A DNA stretch of 64,000 nt from Mesorhizobium kowhaii (GCF_003253745.1 NZ_MZXV01000019.1:115946-179945), one strand, 5' to 3'; positions 37,893 to 51,371 are shown, counted from the first letter of the stretch. Notes: a model not told the origin generated them from the letters alone. Numbers and translations: made by a program.

Positions 37893-38966
37893 CTAGATGG
37901 CGGGCACGTCCCAGACCTCGCCGGGCCGCAAGGCACGAAAGCGCTGCCGCGGGATGCCTTGATCGTCGAGCGCCTCGGTCAATTTCCGCGCCGGCTCGTC
38001 GATCGGTTCGTCGGTGAGCCGGAAGGTGCCCCAGTGGCAGCCGGCGGCATAGGCGGCGTTGCACAGTTTCATGCCTTGCACGGCTTCTTCCGGATTCTGA
38101 TGCTGCGGCGCCATGAACCAGCGCGGCTCATAGGCGCCGATCGGCAGGATGGCGAAGCGGAAGCCGCCATGCTTCTCAGCCATCAGCCGGTAGTTGATGC
38201 CATCGTGGAAGCCGGTGTCGCCGGCGAAATAGACCTTGCCATTCGGCGTCTCGATGACGAAGCCGGCCCACAGCGCCATGCGTCGGTCGCGGGCGCCACG
38301 CGCCGACCAGTGATGCACCGGCTCGACATGGACGGCGACGCCGTTGCCGATCTCGACCCTGTCGCCCCAGTCATGCGCCGACAGCCGCATCCCGGGAACT
38401 GCTTCGCCAATCAGGGCATCGTTGCCGAGCGGGGTGATCACCAGCGGGTCGTGGCTGGCCTTCAGCTGCTTCAGCGTGGCGAGGTCGAGATGGTCGTAAT
38501 GGTTGTGGCTGACCAGAACGAGGTTGATCGGCGGCAGGTCGGCGAAGGCAATGCCTGGCGGCATGATGCGTTTTGGCCCGGCGAAGGCGAGCGGCGATGC
38601 GCGCGGAGACCAGACCGGATCGGTGAGGATGTTCAGGCCGGCCGTCTGGATCAGCAAGGTGGAATGGCCGACCATGGTCACTTGCAGCGCGGCGCTTTCG
38701 ACCCGTGCCGCCGGTTTTGCCTGCGGAAAAGAGCGCGGAGCGGTCGCCGGCCATTTCGAGCGCTTGCCACTCAACTGCCATTTCAGCAAGTCGGCGAAGC
38801 GGCCGGGTGGCTGGCCGTCGGGATTGAAGAACAAGGTGCCGTCGAAATGATCGCTGGGCGGGCCGCTGTAGTAGCGGTTGGCAGCTCTCTTTCTCGCGGC
38901 CAATTTTGCAGCTCCGGCAGGTTTCGGTTTCCAAGAGATAGGACCAATGCCGGCCGGCGCAAGCAT
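37893..38966 (-). CDS. MBL-fold metallo-hydrolase (NAPE-PLD-like)
   Basis: A 357-residue metallo-beta-lactamase-fold enzyme. The metal motif SHNHYDHLD is at about 154-162, with later ligands in EPVHHWSARG, FAGDTGFHDG and CHWGTF. The N-terminal YYSGPPSDHFDGTLFFNPDG and the spacing match the NAPE-phospholipase D-like/RomA group. Substrates may be phospholipids or amides. The first ATG in frame is at 38966; a TTG at 39092 would add 42 residues of poor homology. The divergent Omp19-like gene lies 231 bases away. Confidence 0.85.
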   Translation of the reverse strand: MLAPAGIGPISWKPKPAGAAKLAARKRAANRYYSGPPSDHFDGTLFFNPDGQPPGRFADLLKWQLSGKRSKWPATAPRSFPQAKPAARVESAALQVTMVGHSTLLIQTAGLNILTDPVWSPRASPLAFAGPKRIMPPGIAFADLPPINLVLVSHNHYDHLDLATLKQLKASHDPLVITPLGNDALIGEAVPGMRLSAHDWGDRVEIGNGVAVHVEPVHHWSARGARDRRMALWAGFVIETPNGKVYFAGDTGFHDGINYRLMAEKHGGFRFAILPIGAYEPRWFMAPQHQNPEEAVQGMKLCNAAYAAGCHWGTFRLTDEPIDEPARKLTEALDDQGIPRQRFRALRPGEVWDVPAI

Positions 38967-39197
38967 TTGGAAGACCGCAAGCGCGGCTTCCGGCTTGCCG
39001 GGTGCCGGGGGCCGCACCGATCCCAAGGGTTGGAGCGACACGCGGCCAGTGCCGCCAGGATTGCGATAAATTTGCAACAGATCTTGCTGCAAACCGTATT
39101 TTAACCATATCGGGTTGAAATTTCGCCACCTTCTCCATCTTGGTGGAGGTGAGATTGTGCGGACGGCGTCCCCGAGCCGGATCCGACGGAGGTTGGA

Positions 39198-39737
39198 ATG
39201 ATTTTTTCGAAAAGCGGCCTGGTGGCCGTATCGCTGGCGGCGCTCGTTGCGAGTGGCTGTTCGACCTCACGCTTCTCGTCGATGGATGACCAGCAGCCGG
39301 CACCGCTGCAGCCGGCACCGGCAGGCCAGGTGACCGCCAATCAGCTGCCGCCGCCAGCAGCACCGGGCGCCACCGACCCGTCGAAATTCCCGACCGCGCC
39401 GGCGAATACGCAGGTTGCGTCCTTGCCGCCGGACGGCTCGGCGCCCGCCGGCGCCACGGATCTGACCGCGGCCGCCGTCGCCGGTGTCTGGAATGCCAGC
39501 GTTTCGGGCCAGAGCTGCAAGGTGGCGACGCCGCAGACCAAGTTCGGCGCCGGCTTCCGCGCTGGACCGTTGCACTGCCCGGCGCCGATCGACGGCATCA
39601 AGTCGTGGAATGTCGCCGGCAAGCAGCTGACGCTCTATGACGAGAATGGCGGCACGCTGGCGCGGCTCTATTCGTCGGGCGGCTCAAAATTCGACGGCCA
39701 GACTTCCAACGGCCAGGCGATTTCGCTTACAAGATAG
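39198..39737 (+). CDS. omp19: Omp19-type outer-membrane lipoprotein (AprI/Inh protease-inhibitor domain)
   Basis: A 179-residue lipoprotein. The lipobox VASGC places Cys21 at the mature N terminus. A Pro/Ala-rich spacer (about 30-85) leads to the AprI/Inh domain with AGVWNASVSGQSCKVATPQTKFGAGFRAGPLHCP, LYDENGG and FDGQTSNGQAISLTR. These segments closely resemble Brucella Omp19, recalled from memory. Omp19 inhibits host and bacterial proteases in Brucella; here it is likely an envelope protease inhibitor. The gene is monocistronic. Confidence 0.9.
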   Translation: MIFSKSGLVAVSLAALVASGCSTSRFSSMDDQQPAPLQPAPAGQVTANQLPPPAAPGATDPSKFPTAPANTQVASLPPDGSAPAGATDLTAAAVAGVWNASVSGQSCKVATPQTKFGAGFRAGPLHCPAPIDGIKSWNVAGKQLTLYDENGGTLARLYSSGGSKFDGQTSNGQAISLTR

Positions 39738-39773
39738 GCTGACCCGCCCCCTATTTGTTTTTACGCAATTCCG

Positions 39774-39811
39774 GATGGAAAACCGCTACACACTTTTCCT
39801 GGAATTGCTCT
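39774..39811. repeat. palindromic repeat family B, copy 3
   Basis: The unit CGCAATTCCGGATGG...CCTGGAATTGCTCT lies between the omp19-like gene and zapE. It lacks the upstream GAGCGGTT hairpin seen at the other two copies. Confidence 0.9.
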
Positions 39812-39826
39812 AGAACGACGTGATCG

Positions 39827-41050
39827 ATGCATCTGCGTGACGGCCTCCAGACCCATGCGACCGTCAGGCAGCGCTACGACCATCTGGTGGAAACCGGCGC
39901 GATCGAACGCGATCCGGCGCAGGAACGGATCGCCGCCGCGCTCGACCGGCTGACCGACGAGATCTCGGCCAAGCGGCTGGCGCAGAAGTCCAGCGCGCTT
40001 GGATGGCTGTTTGCCCGCAAGCGCGAGACGCATGAGGCCGTCAAAGGCCTCTACATCCATGGCGGCGTCGGCCGCGGCAAGACCATGCTGATGGACATGT
40101 TCTTCGAATTGCTGCCGGTGCGGCGCAAGCGCCGCGTCCACTTCAACGACTTCATGGCCGATGTGCAGGACCGCATCCAGAAGCACCGGCAGGCGCGCAA
40201 GAACGGCTCGGTCAAGGAAGACGATCCGATCCCGCCGGTGGCCAAGGCGCTTGCGGAGCAGGCCTGGGTGCTGTGCTTCGACGAGTTCTCGGTCACCGAC
40301 ATTGCCGACGCCATGATCCTGTCGCGGCTGTTTTCGGCGCTGTTTGCCAGTGGCGTGGTGCTGGTCGCCACCTCGAATGTGGCGCCGGAAAACCTCTATG
40401 GCGATGGGCTGAACCGGCAGCTTTTCCTGCCGTTCATCGGCATACTGGAGCGGCATGCGCGGGTGCTGTCGCTCGACGCCGACAAGGACTACCGGCTGGA
40501 AAAGCTCGCCCGCACACCGGTCTATGTCACGCCGGCCGATGCGGCGGCCGACCAGATGCTCGACGAGGCCTGGCAAACCATGACGCACGGTGCGCCGACG
40601 GCCGAGACCTCGCTGACCCTCAAGGGACGGCAGGTGGTCGTGCCGGCTGCTGCCGGCGATGCGGCGCGGTTTTCCTTTGCCGATCTCTGCGAAAAGCCGC
40701 ATGGCGCCCGCGATTTCCTGGCGATTGCCGGCCGCTTCTCGACCGTCTTCATCGATCATATCCCGGTGCTCGGCGAAGGCAAGCGCAACGAGGCCAAGCG
40801 CTTCATCCTGTTGATCGACACGCTCTACGATCATCATGTGCGGCTGGTGGTCAGCGCCGAGGCCCCGCCGCCGCAGCTCTATGTGGCAAAGCGCGGCGTC
40901 GAGGTCTTCGAGTTCGAACGCACGGCATCACGCCTGATCGAGATGCAAAGCCGTGACTGGCTGGAGGATTGGGCGGAACGGCAGCAGGTCAAGGGTCAGA
41001 CAAAGAAGCCGGAAGGCCGGCACGGGGAGTCTCCTGTCGCTACGGCCTGA
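39827..41050 (+). CDS. zapE: cell division protein ZapE (AFG1-like ATPase)
   Basis: A 407-residue AAA-like ATPase. Walker A GGVGRGKTM is at 79-87, and the segment FNDFMADVQDRI and Walker B-like VLCFDEFSVTDIADAMIL are typical. Next come the ATSNVAPENLY and FIGILE blocks, and the C-terminal region FDHIPVLG-type motif (FIDHIPVLGEGKRNEAKRFILLIDTLYD). ZapE modulates the FtsZ ring in E. coli, and mitochondrial relatives help protein quality control. The C-terminal tail is basic and disordered. The gene converges with the gene at 41056. Confidence 0.93.
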   Translation: MHLRDGLQTHATVRQRYDHLVETGAIERDPAQERIAAALDRLTDEISAKRLAQKSSALGWLFARKRETHEAVKGLYIHGGVGRGKTMLMDMFFELLPVRRKRRVHFNDFMADVQDRIQKHRQARKNGSVKEDDPIPPVAKALAEQAWVLCFDEFSVTDIADAMILSRLFSALFASGVVLVATSNVAPENLYGDGLNRQLFLPFIGILERHARVLSLDADKDYRLEKLARTPVYVTPADAAADQMLDEAWQTMTHGAPTAETSLTLKGRQVVVPAAAGDAARFSFADLCEKPHGARDFLAIAGRFSTVFIDHIPVLGEGKRNEAKRFILLIDTLYDHHVRLVVSAEAPPPQLYVAKRGVEVFEFERTASRLIEMQSRDWLEDWAERQQVKGQTKKPEGRHGESPVATA

Positions 41051-41055
41051 GCCTT

Positions 41056-41394
41056 TCAAGCGGGTGGCAAAGTTCCGGCAACAACTGTGTAGTGATCGAC
41101 GAATTCGGATTTCTCCAGGAGGTAGCGATCGTCTTCCGGATAGTAGCGGGCCAGTTCCGGTGCATCGCCGGCAAAGCTTCGCACGGCGTCCATCGATGAC
41201 CACCAGCTCAACGTGACGACCTCCGTCGACCCATCGCCACGATCGCGCATAAGCATCTGGAAGCCGCGATTGCCTGTCGTAGCCGCGTAATCAAGGCCCC
41301 CTGTCCTCTCGACATAGGCGGCATAGGCAGCGCGATCCTGTGTGCGGATGACGGACGACCAGCGGCGCAGAATGAGCGGTTCTGTTTCGGTCAT
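41056..41394 (-). CDS. antibiotic biosynthesis monooxygenase-like (ABM) protein
   Basis: A 112-residue ferredoxin-like fold protein. ABM features are the start RRWSSVIRTQDRAAYAAYVERTGG, the RGFQMLMRDRGDGSTEVVTLSWWSSMDAVRSFAG block and the terminal YTVVAGT strand. Such proteins act as cofactor-free monooxygenases or haem-binding regulators. The start at 41394 is chosen by motif position; 15 further codons upstream are not conserved. The gene lies downstream of a GNAT gene in the same direction. Confidence 0.85.
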   Translation of the reverse strand: MTETEPLILRRWSSVIRTQDRAAYAAYVERTGGLDYAATTGNRGFQMLMRDRGDGSTEVVTLSWWSSMDAVRSFAGDAPELARYYPEDDRYLLEKSEFVDHYTVVAGTLPPA

Positions 41395-41443
41395 GGCTAA
41401 CTCCTTGTTGTCGTGGCCGCAAAGCGAATCCACCTGCAATGGT

Positions 41444-41863
41444 CTAGAGCCTGTAAATGTACATCACGAACGGCTCGGCCACCGAATTGCGCGAGTCATA
41501 GAGCGCGCGGGCGGCGAGATTGTCCGGCTCGGTGCCGACCCAGGCCTCCTCACAGCCATGCTCGCGACCAATCGCGAACATGGCGTCGAGCATGTCTTGC
41601 GCGATGCCCTGGCGCTGAAAGGCGGGCGATACGCCGACCTCGTCGATATAGAGTTCGCTGACCTTGTCGGGATGGCGGTGGACGACGGCCGCGCATTGTC
41701 CGACGACCAAGCCATCGGCGAGCGCCACGATCATGAAATGGCCGGGTTCGCGGAGATAGGCTGCCAACCGATCCGGCCTGACCGGCTCGTCGAACACATT
41801 TTCGGCGACCTGCATCACAAGGGCGTCATCGCCGGGGAACAGCCTTCTGATTTCCATCTTCAT
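41444..41863 (-). CDS. GNAT N-acetyltransferase (aminoglycoside 6'-acetyltransferase-like)
   Basis: A 139-residue acetyltransferase. The start IRRLFPGDDALV and the acetyl-CoA loop VSPAFQRQGIAQDMLDAMFAIGREHGCEEAWVGTEPDN are visible, and the closing strand ALYDSRNSVAEPFVMY is normal. The VYEPH-like segments found in AAC(3)/AAC(6') relatives are partly present, but resistance is not implied. The gene precedes the ABM gene with 49 bases between. Confidence 0.85.
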   Translation of the reverse strand: MKMEIRRLFPGDDALVMQVAENVFDEPVRPDRLAAYLREPGHFMIVALADGLVVGQCAAVVHRHPDKVSELYIDEVGVSPAFQRQGIAQDMLDAMFAIGREHGCEEAWVGTEPDNLAARALYDSRNSVAEPFVMYIYRL

Positions 41864-41934
41864 TGTGTAAATTCTCCCAAGTCGGCTTACAAACTTTGAC
41901 GTTTACGTAAGTCCCGATCTATCTAACCGATTGA

Positions 41935-43068
<1,134 letters not shown>

Positions 43069-43099
43069 CCCCCCAGCAGTCGACCCGGAGACATCGAAG

Positions 43100-44293
<1,194 letters not shown>

Positions 44294-44297
44294 TCTG

Positions 44298-44669
44298 GTG
44301 CCTCCGCGCAAGATAAACCTGGTCGAGGCGGCGGATCAAATGATCAAGAAAGTCTTCGATCCGCACATCGCTGGCGACGTGAATGACAGCCAGGCGAAAG
44401 TCGCCAAGTTCGGCGAGGTCTTCGACTGGCACGCGCATGACAATGAGGATGAAGCCTTCCTCGTGCTGCGCGGCCGCATTGCCATCGATTTCCGCGACGG
44501 TCCGGTCGAACTCGGCGAGGGCGACTTCATGGTCGTGCCGCGCGGTGTCGAGCACCGGCCGCGCTCGCTCAGCACGGAACCCGTGGTGCTGATGTTCGAG
44601 CCGGCGACGACGCTCAACACCGGTAATGCCAAGAGCGACCTTACCGTCGCCGATCTGAAGCGGCTTTGA
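44298..44669 (+). CDS. cupin-domain protein
   Basis: A 123-residue single-domain cupin. Motif 1 is [18 protein letters not shown] (two His and a Glu ligand) and motif 2 is [14 protein letters not shown] (third His). A metal ion is therefore expected. The start is GTG at 44298, four bases after the sucC stop. This and the next gene are inserted between sucC and sucD. The ligand or reaction is unknown; metabolic regulation or a small-molecule dioxygenase is possible. Confidence 0.9.
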   Translation: MPPRKINLVEAADQMIKKVFDPHIAGDVNDSQAKVAKFGEVFDWHAHDNEDEAFLVLRGRIAIDFRDGPVELGEGDFMVVPRGVEHRPRSLSTEPVVLMFEPATTLNTGNAKSDLTVADLKRL

Positions 44670-44671
44670 CC

Positions 44672-45169
44672 ATGAACGCGGCACCGTCCTTCTCGCTCTC
44701 GGCTGATCATCAGCGCCTGCAGGCGTTGGTCGGCGCGTGGCGTGGCGAGGAAGAGGTGTCGGCGACGCAATGGACGGCAGCCGGCGCCGCGACGGCCGAA
44801 GTGCTTGCCGAGGCCGAGTTCGGCGGGCTGTTCGTGGTGCAGCGCTATCGCCAGAGCCGCGACGGCACGGTTTCCTTCGCCTCGCACAATGTGTTGGGCT
44901 TCGACCAGCAAGACAGCGTCGTCACCATGCATCAGTTCGATTCGATCGGCTTTGTGCCGGCCGCACCGGCAACAGGTACGTGGGGTGGCAATACGCTGAC
45001 GCTGCTGCGCTCGTCGCCGCGCGGGTCGGCGCGGGTGACCTACGATTTCGACAGCAATGACAGTTACCGCATGAGACTACAGTTCCAAGCCGCCGGCAGC
45101 GATGCCTGGCAAGACATGGTGAGCGGCGTCTACAGCCGTGTCTCACCTTCCTCGATCAACGACTTCTAA
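44672..45169 (+). CDS. DUF1579-like small protein
   Basis: A 165-residue protein with a likely lipocalin-like beta-barrel. The opening [18 protein letters not shown] is the DUF1579 signature (LxGxWxG). The centre [21 protein letters not shown] also fits. No catalytic motif is visible. The ATG at 44672 is two bases after the cupin stop. It lies inside the suc operon between sucC and sucD. Confidence 0.82.
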   Translation: MNAAPSFSLSADHQRLQALVGAWRGEEEVSATQWTAAGAATAEVLAEAEFGGLFVVQRYRQSRDGTVSFASHNVLGFDQQDSVVTMHQFDSIGFVPAAPATGTWGGNTLTLLRSSPRGSARVTYDFDSNDSYRMRLQFQAAGSDAWQDMVSGVYSRVSPSSINDF

Positions 45170-45183
45170 GAAAAAGGGCCACC

Positions 45184-46086
45184 ATGTCCATTCTCGTCGA
45201 CAAGAACACCAAGGTGCTGGTGCAGGGCCTGACCGGCAAGACCGGCACGTTCCACACCGAACAGGCGTTGGCCTATCACGGGACAAAAATGGTCGGCGGT
45301 ATCCATCCCAAGAAGGGTGGCGAGACCTGGACCGGCTCGAAGGGCGAGAGCCTGCCGATCTTCGCCACTGTCGCCGAGGGCAAGGAAAAGACCGGCGCCA
45401 ACGCGTCCGTCGTTTATGTGCCGCCGGCGGGTGCCGCCGAAGCCATCCTGGAAGCGATCGAGGCCGAGATCCCGCTGATCATCTGCATCACCGAAGGCAT
45501 TCCGGTGATGGACATGATCAAGGTCAAGGCCAGGCTCGACCGTTCGACCTCGCGGCTGATCGGCCCGAACTGCCCGGGCGTGCTCACCCCCAATGAATGC
45601 AAGATCGGCATCATGCCCGGAAACATTTTCCGCAAGGGCTCGGTCGGTGTTGTTTCGCGCTCGGGAACGCTTACCTATGAGGCCGTGTTCCAGACCACCA
45701 ATGTCGGCCTCGGCCAGACCACAGCCGTCGGCATTGGCGGCGATCCCGTCAAGGGCACCGAATTCATCGATGTGCTCGAGATGTTCCTAGCCGATGACGA
45801 GACCAAGTCGATCATCATGATCGGCGAGATCGGCGGTTCGGCCGAGGAAGACGCCTCGCAGTTCCTCAAGGACGAAGCCAAGCGTGGCCGCAAGAAGCCG
45901 ATGGCCGGCTTCATCGCCGGGCGCACGGCGCCGGCCGGCCGCACCATGGGTCATGCCGGCGCGGTCATCTCCGGCGGCAAGGGTGGCGCCGAGGACAAGA
46001 TTGCGGCGATGGAATCGGCCGGGATAAAAGTTTCGCCCTCGCCGGCACGGCTTGGCACGACGCTGGTCGAGGCGATCAAGGGTTAA
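45184..46086 (+). CDS. sucD: succinate-CoA ligase (ADP-forming) alpha subunit
   Basis: A 300-residue protein with the CoA-binding Rossmann domain ([17 protein letters not shown]) and the phosphohistidine-bearing block [17 protein letters not shown] with His257. It forms the complex with SucC. It is separated from sucC by two small genes, an unusual arrangement because the two subunit genes are normally adjacent. The 124-base spacer to sucA holds a 23-bp inverted repeat. Confidence 0.98.
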   Translation: MSILVDKNTKVLVQGLTGKTGTFHTEQALAYHGTKMVGGIHPKKGGETWTGSKGESLPIFATVAEGKEKTGANASVVYVPPAGAAEAILEAIEAEIPLIICITEGIPVMDMIKVKARLDRSTSRLIGPNCPGVLTPNECKIGIMPGNIFRKGSVGVVSRSGTLTYEAVFQTTNVGLGQTTAVGIGGDPVKGTEFIDVLEMFLADDETKSIIMIGEIGGSAEEDASQFLKDEAKRGRKKPMAGFIAGRTAPAGRTMGHAGAVISGGKGGAEDKIAAMESAGIKVSPSPARLGTTLVEAIKG

Positions 46087-46092
46087 GGCAGT

Positions 46093-46172
46093 AAGGGAGT
46101 AGGGCAGTAGGGGAATAGGAAGAACGGGACGAGCGCGGCAACCGCCTGCTTCCCCTACTGCCCTACTCCCCT
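46093..46172. repeat. near-perfect 23-bp inverted repeat in the sucD-sucA spacer
   Basis: The left arm AAGGGAGTAGGGCAGTAGGGGAA (46093-46115) and the right arm 46150-46172 are reverse complements with one mismatch, separated by 34 bases. The arms are built from (A)GGGAGTA/GGGCAGTA 7-mers related to the repeat at 24633-24696. No T run follows. A role in mRNA processing or partial termination between sucD and sucA is possible. Confidence 0.85.
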
Positions 46173-46210
46173 CCAAAAACAGGAGACGGAGCGCGGCTCC
46201 GCTAAGTGAC

Positions 46211-49198
46211 ATGGCAAGACAAGATCAGGCCAACGACCAATTTTCGCTCACCTCTTTCCTCTATGGCGGCAACGCCGACTATATCGACGCGCTTTACGCC
46301 GCCTATGAGGACGATCCGGCCTCGGTCAATCCAGAATGGCAGGAGTTCTTCGCCGGGCTGAAGGACGACGCGGGCGATGTGCGCAAGAACGCCAAGGGCG
46401 CCTCCTGGGCGAAGCCCTCCTGGCCGCTGCAGGCCAATGGTGAACTGGTGTCGGCGCTCGACGGCAACTGGGGCATCGTCGAGAAGCATCTGGAAAAGAA
46501 GGTCAAGGACAAGGCCGTCGTCAACGGTATCGTCCTTTCCGACGCCGACGTGCACCAAGCGACGCGCGATTCGGTGCGCGCCATCATGATGATCCGCGCC
46601 TATCGTATGCGTGGCCATCTGCACGCCAATCTCGACCCGCTCGGCATCGCCAAGCCGCTCGAGGACTACAACGAATTGTCGCCGGAGAATTACGGCTTCA
46701 CCGCCGCCGACTACGACCGGCCAATCTTCCTCGACAATGTGCTCGGGCTCGAATTCGGCACCATCCGGCAGATGCTGGAGATCCTGACGCGCACCTATTG
46801 CTCGACGCTCGGCGTCGAGTTCATGCATATTTCCGATCCTGAGGAAAAGGCCTGGATCCAGGCGCGCATCGAGGGCGCCGACAAGGAGATCTCCTTCACC
46901 GCCACCGGCAAGAAGGCGATCCTGCAGAAGCTGGTCGAGGCCGAAGGCTTCGAGCAGTTCATCGACGTCAAGTACAAGGGCACCAAGCGCTTCGGCCTCG
47001 ACGGCAGTGAATCGCTGATCCCGGCGCTGGAGCAGATCGTCAAGCGCGGGGGCCAGCTCGGCATGAAGGAAATCGTGCTCGGCATGGCGCATCGCGGCCG
47101 GCTGAACGTGCTTTCCCAGGTGATGGCCAAGCCGCACCGCGCCATCTTCCACGAGTTCAAGGGTGGCTCGGCAGCACCCGACGAGGTCGAGGGCTCGGGC
47201 GACGTCAAGTACCATCTCGGCGCCTCGTCGGACCGCGAGTTCGACGGCAACAAGGTGCATCTGTCGCTGACCGCCAACCCCTCGCATCTGGAAATCGTCG
47301 ATCCGGTGGTGATGGGCAAGGCGCGCGCCAAGCAGGATTATCTGTTCGGCCGCAGCCGCGAGGAAATCGTGCCGCTGGAAGAGCGCGCCAAGGTGCTGCC
47401 GCTGCTGCTGCACGGCGATGCCGCCTTCGCCGGCCAGGGCGTGATCGCCGAAATCCTCGGCCTGTCCGGCCTGCGCGGCCACCGCGTCGCCGGCACGCTG
47501 CATTTCATCATCAACAACCAGATCGGCTTCACCACCAACCCGCGCTTCTCGCGCTCGTCGCCCTATCCGTCCGACGTGGCCAAGATGATCGAAGCGCCGA
47601 TCTTCCACGTCAATGGCGACGACCCGGAAGCCGTGGTCCATGCCACCAAGGTGGCGATCGAATTCCGCATGAAGTTCCACAAGCCTGTTGTGGTCGACAT
47701 GTTCTGCTACCGCCGCTTCGGCCACAATGAGGGCGACGAGCCGGCCTTCACCCAGCCGATCATGTATCGCAACATCCGCATCCACAAGACGACGGTGCAG
47801 ATCTATGGCGACCGGCTGATCGCCGAGGGCCACATCACCCAGGCCGAGCTCGACCAGCTGAAGGCCGACTGGCGGGCGCATCTGGAATCCGAGTGGGAAG
47901 TCGGCCAGCACTACAAGCCCAACAAGGCCGACTGGCTCGACGGCGCCTGGTCGGGCCTGCGCACGGCCGACAACCAGGACGAACAGCGGCGCGGCAAGAC
48001 CGCCGTGCCGGTCAAGACGCTGAAGGAAATCGGCAAGAAGCTGACCGAGGTGCCGAAGGATTTCGAGGCGCACAAGACGATCATCCGCTTCCTCGAGAAC
48101 CGTCGCCAGGCGATCGAATCCGGCGAAGGCATCGACTGGTCGACGGCCGAGGCGCTGGCTTTCGGCGCCATCCTGCTCGACGGCAATCCGATCCGCCTGT
48201 CGGGCCAGGATTCCGAACGCGGCACCTTTTCGCAGCGCCATTCCGTGCTTTACGACCAGCGCGACGAGACCCGCTATATCCCGCTCAACAATCTGTCGGC
48301 CGCACAGGCCGGCTACGAAGTCATCAACTCGATGCTGTCGGAAGAGGCGGTGCTGGGTTTCGAATATGGCTACAGCCTGGCCGAACCGAAGGCGCTGACT
48401 CTGTGGGAAGCGCAGTTTGGCGACTTCGCCAACGGCGCCCAGGTGGTGTTCGACCAGTTCATCTCGTCGGGCGAACGCAAGTGGCTCAGAATGTCGGGCC
48501 TCGTCTGCCTGCTGCCGCATGGCTATGAAGGCCAGGGTCCAGAGCATTCCTCGGCCCGCCTCGAGCGCTTCCTGCAGCTTTGCGCCGAAGACAACATGCA
48601 AGTGGCGAACTGCACGACGCCGGCTAACTACTTCCACATCCTGCGCCGGCAGCTGAAGCGCGACTTCCGCAAGCCGCTGATCCTGATGACGCCGAAGTCG
48701 CTGCTGCGCCACAAGCGGGCGGTGTCGACGCTGCCGGAAATTTCCGGCGAAAGCTCGTTCCACCGGCTTTTGTGGGACGATGCCCAGCTCTTGCCCAACC
48801 AGGCGATCAAGCTCACCAAGGATTCGAAGATCCGCCGCGTCGTGCTGTGCTCGGGCAAGGTCTATTACGACCTCTACGAGGAGCGCGAGAAGCGCGGCAT
48901 CAACGACATCTATCTGCTGCGCGTCGAACAGCTCTATCCGTTCCCGGCCAAGGCGCTGATCACGGAACTGTCGCGTTTCCGCAATGCCGAGATGGTGTGG
49001 TGCCAGGAGGAGCCCAAGAACATGGGCGCCTGGTCGTTCATCGACCCGTATCTGGAATGGGTGCTGGCGCATATCGACGCCAAGCATCAGCGGGTGCGCT
49101 ACACCGGCCGTCCGGCAGCCGCCTCGCCGGCGACCGGACTGATGTCGAAGCACCTCGCCCAGCTCGCCGCCTTGCTCGAAGACGCGCTCGGTGAATAG
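46211..49198 (+). CDS. sucA: 2-oxoglutarate dehydrogenase E1 component
   Basis: A 995-residue thiamine-diphosphate enzyme of the TCA cycle. It decarboxylates 2-oxoglutarate and passes the succinyl group to SucB. The N terminus has the FLYGGNADYIDALYAAYEDDP docking-type region; the ThDP motif GDAAFAGQGVIAE (GDG-like) and NNQIGFTTNPRFSRSSPYPSD follow; LPHGYEGQGPEHSSAR lies in the second half. The length is normal. Ribosome binding sequence before the ATG is weak. Confidence 0.98.
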   Translation: MARQDQANDQFSLTSFLYGGNADYIDALYAAYEDDPASVNPEWQEFFAGLKDDAGDVRKNAKGASWAKPSWPLQANGELVSALDGNWGIVEKHLEKKVKDKAVVNGIVLSDADVHQATRDSVRAIMMIRAYRMRGHLHANLDPLGIAKPLEDYNELSPENYGFTAADYDRPIFLDNVLGLEFGTIRQMLEILTRTYCSTLGVEFMHISDPEEKAWIQARIEGADKEISFTATGKKAILQKLVEAEGFEQFIDVKYKGTKRFGLDGSESLIPALEQIVKRGGQLGMKEIVLGMAHRGRLNVLSQVMAKPHRAIFHEFKGGSAAPDEVEGSGDVKYHLGASSDREFDGNKVHLSLTANPSHLEIVDPVVMGKARAKQDYLFGRSREEIVPLEERAKVLPLLLHGDAAFAGQGVIAEILGLSGLRGHRVAGTLHFIINNQIGFTTNPRFSRSSPYPSDVAKMIEAPIFHVNGDDPEAVVHATKVAIEFRMKFHKPVVVDMFCYRRFGHNEGDEPAFTQPIMYRNIRIHKTTVQIYGDRLIAEGHITQAELDQLKADWRAHLESEWEVGQHYKPNKADWLDGAWSGLRTADNQDEQRRGKTAVPVKTLKEIGKKLTEVPKDFEAHKTIIRFLENRRQAIESGEGIDWSTAEALAFGAILLDGNPIRLSGQDSERGTFSQRHSVLYDQRDETRYIPLNNLSAAQAGYEVINSMLSEEAVLGFEYGYSLAEPKALTLWEAQFGDFANGAQVVFDQFISSGERKWLRMSGLVCLLPHGYEGQGPEHSSARLERFLQLCAEDNMQVANCTTPANYFHILRRQLKRDFRKPLILMTPKSLLRHKRAVSTLPEISGESSFHRLLWDDAQLLPNQAIKLTKDSKIRRVVLCSGKVYYDLYEEREKRGINDIYLLRVEQLYPFPAKALITELSRFRNAEMVWCQEEPKNMGAWSFIDPYLEWVLAHIDAKHQRVRYTGRPAAASPATGLMSKHLAQLAALLEDALGE

Positions 49199-49246
49199 AA
49201 CAGATCCGGGCTGACAAAACAGAACCGAAAGAAACGGACAGGCACA

Positions 49247-50527
<1,281 letters not shown>

Positions 50528-50555
50528 CCGCCGGTCTGAGCGAGAGGGGAGTTCT

Positions 50556-51371
50556 ATGAGGTACTTTCTGCAGGCGCTTTCCTCGGCTGCGTTGGCCGCA
50601 GGGTTTACCGCCTTCAGTCCTCAGGCCCAGGCGGACGAGGTACCGCCATCGCAGTACCTCCCTGTACTGGATTTCTATGCCGATTCGCTCGTGACGGCCC
50701 GCTCCATTGCGGCAGTCTGCGCGCCGCCATCCTCACCTGCTCGCGACGACAAGGCCTGGGAGGAAGCGGCAGAGATCCTCGTTGCGTCGCTCTGGGCCGA
50801 CGGCTTTCCCGCCGACTTCGTCAGGAGTGTCAAGGCGCGGCTCGATCACCCGCTGATCCCTGCGAAAATCGACTGCAATAACGGCAGCAAAATCGACGAA
50901 CTCGCAGGCTCGGAGGATGAGGGGTGGGTTCAACTCATCAAGGGAATGCTGAAAGGCACGGGACTCCGGGCGGTCGAAACGCCGGTTTCCGATGCCCAGT
51001 GGACAGAGATCAAGGCAACGATCGAAGGTGATCTGCCGGCGCAGACAAAGCTGTTCGATTGCGTCGGCGCTGTCGGGTTCGGATTGTTACCTACCTTGAT
51101 CCATGACTGGAATGGCATGCTGATCGAAGTGGGGCAGAAGCTGATCGCAGCCGGCCTGCCGCGCGACGAAGTGAGCGCGGAACTGAACGCAGCCGACGCC
51201 AACCACCTCTGGCACAAACCGGATGCGGCGACGCTGGCCTCGCTGAGACGGAGCTGCAAGGAGGACAAGGGCTGGTACGAAAGGCTTGCGACGATGAGCT
51301 ATGCCGGCATCAGCGTGGAGGTGGGCAAACGCCTGCCCGCCCTTTCGACCTCAGAGACGGGAGACCAGTAG
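50556..51371 (+). CDS. exported protein of unknown function
   Basis: A 271-residue protein with a signal peptide (about 1-26, ending AQA). The mature part holds four Cys residues (for example AAVCAPP, IDCNNG, LFDCVG and RRSCKED) and is mainly helical, with no motif I recognise. It sits within the suc operon after sucB, with good spacing (29 bases) and GAGAGGGGAG before the ATG. It could be a periplasmic factor unrelated to the TCA cycle. Confidence 0.75.
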   Translation: MRYFLQALSSAALAAGFTAFSPQAQADEVPPSQYLPVLDFYADSLVTARSIAAVCAPPSSPARDDKAWEEAAEILVASLWADGFPADFVRSVKARLDHPLIPAKIDCNNGSKIDELAGSEDEGWVQLIKGMLKGTGLRAVETPVSDAQWTEIKATIEGDLPAQTKLFDCVGAVGFGLLPTLIHDWNGMLIEVGQKLIAAGLPRDEVSAELNAADANHLWHKPDAATLASLRRSCKEDKGWYERLATMSYAGISVEVGKRLPALSTSETGDQ

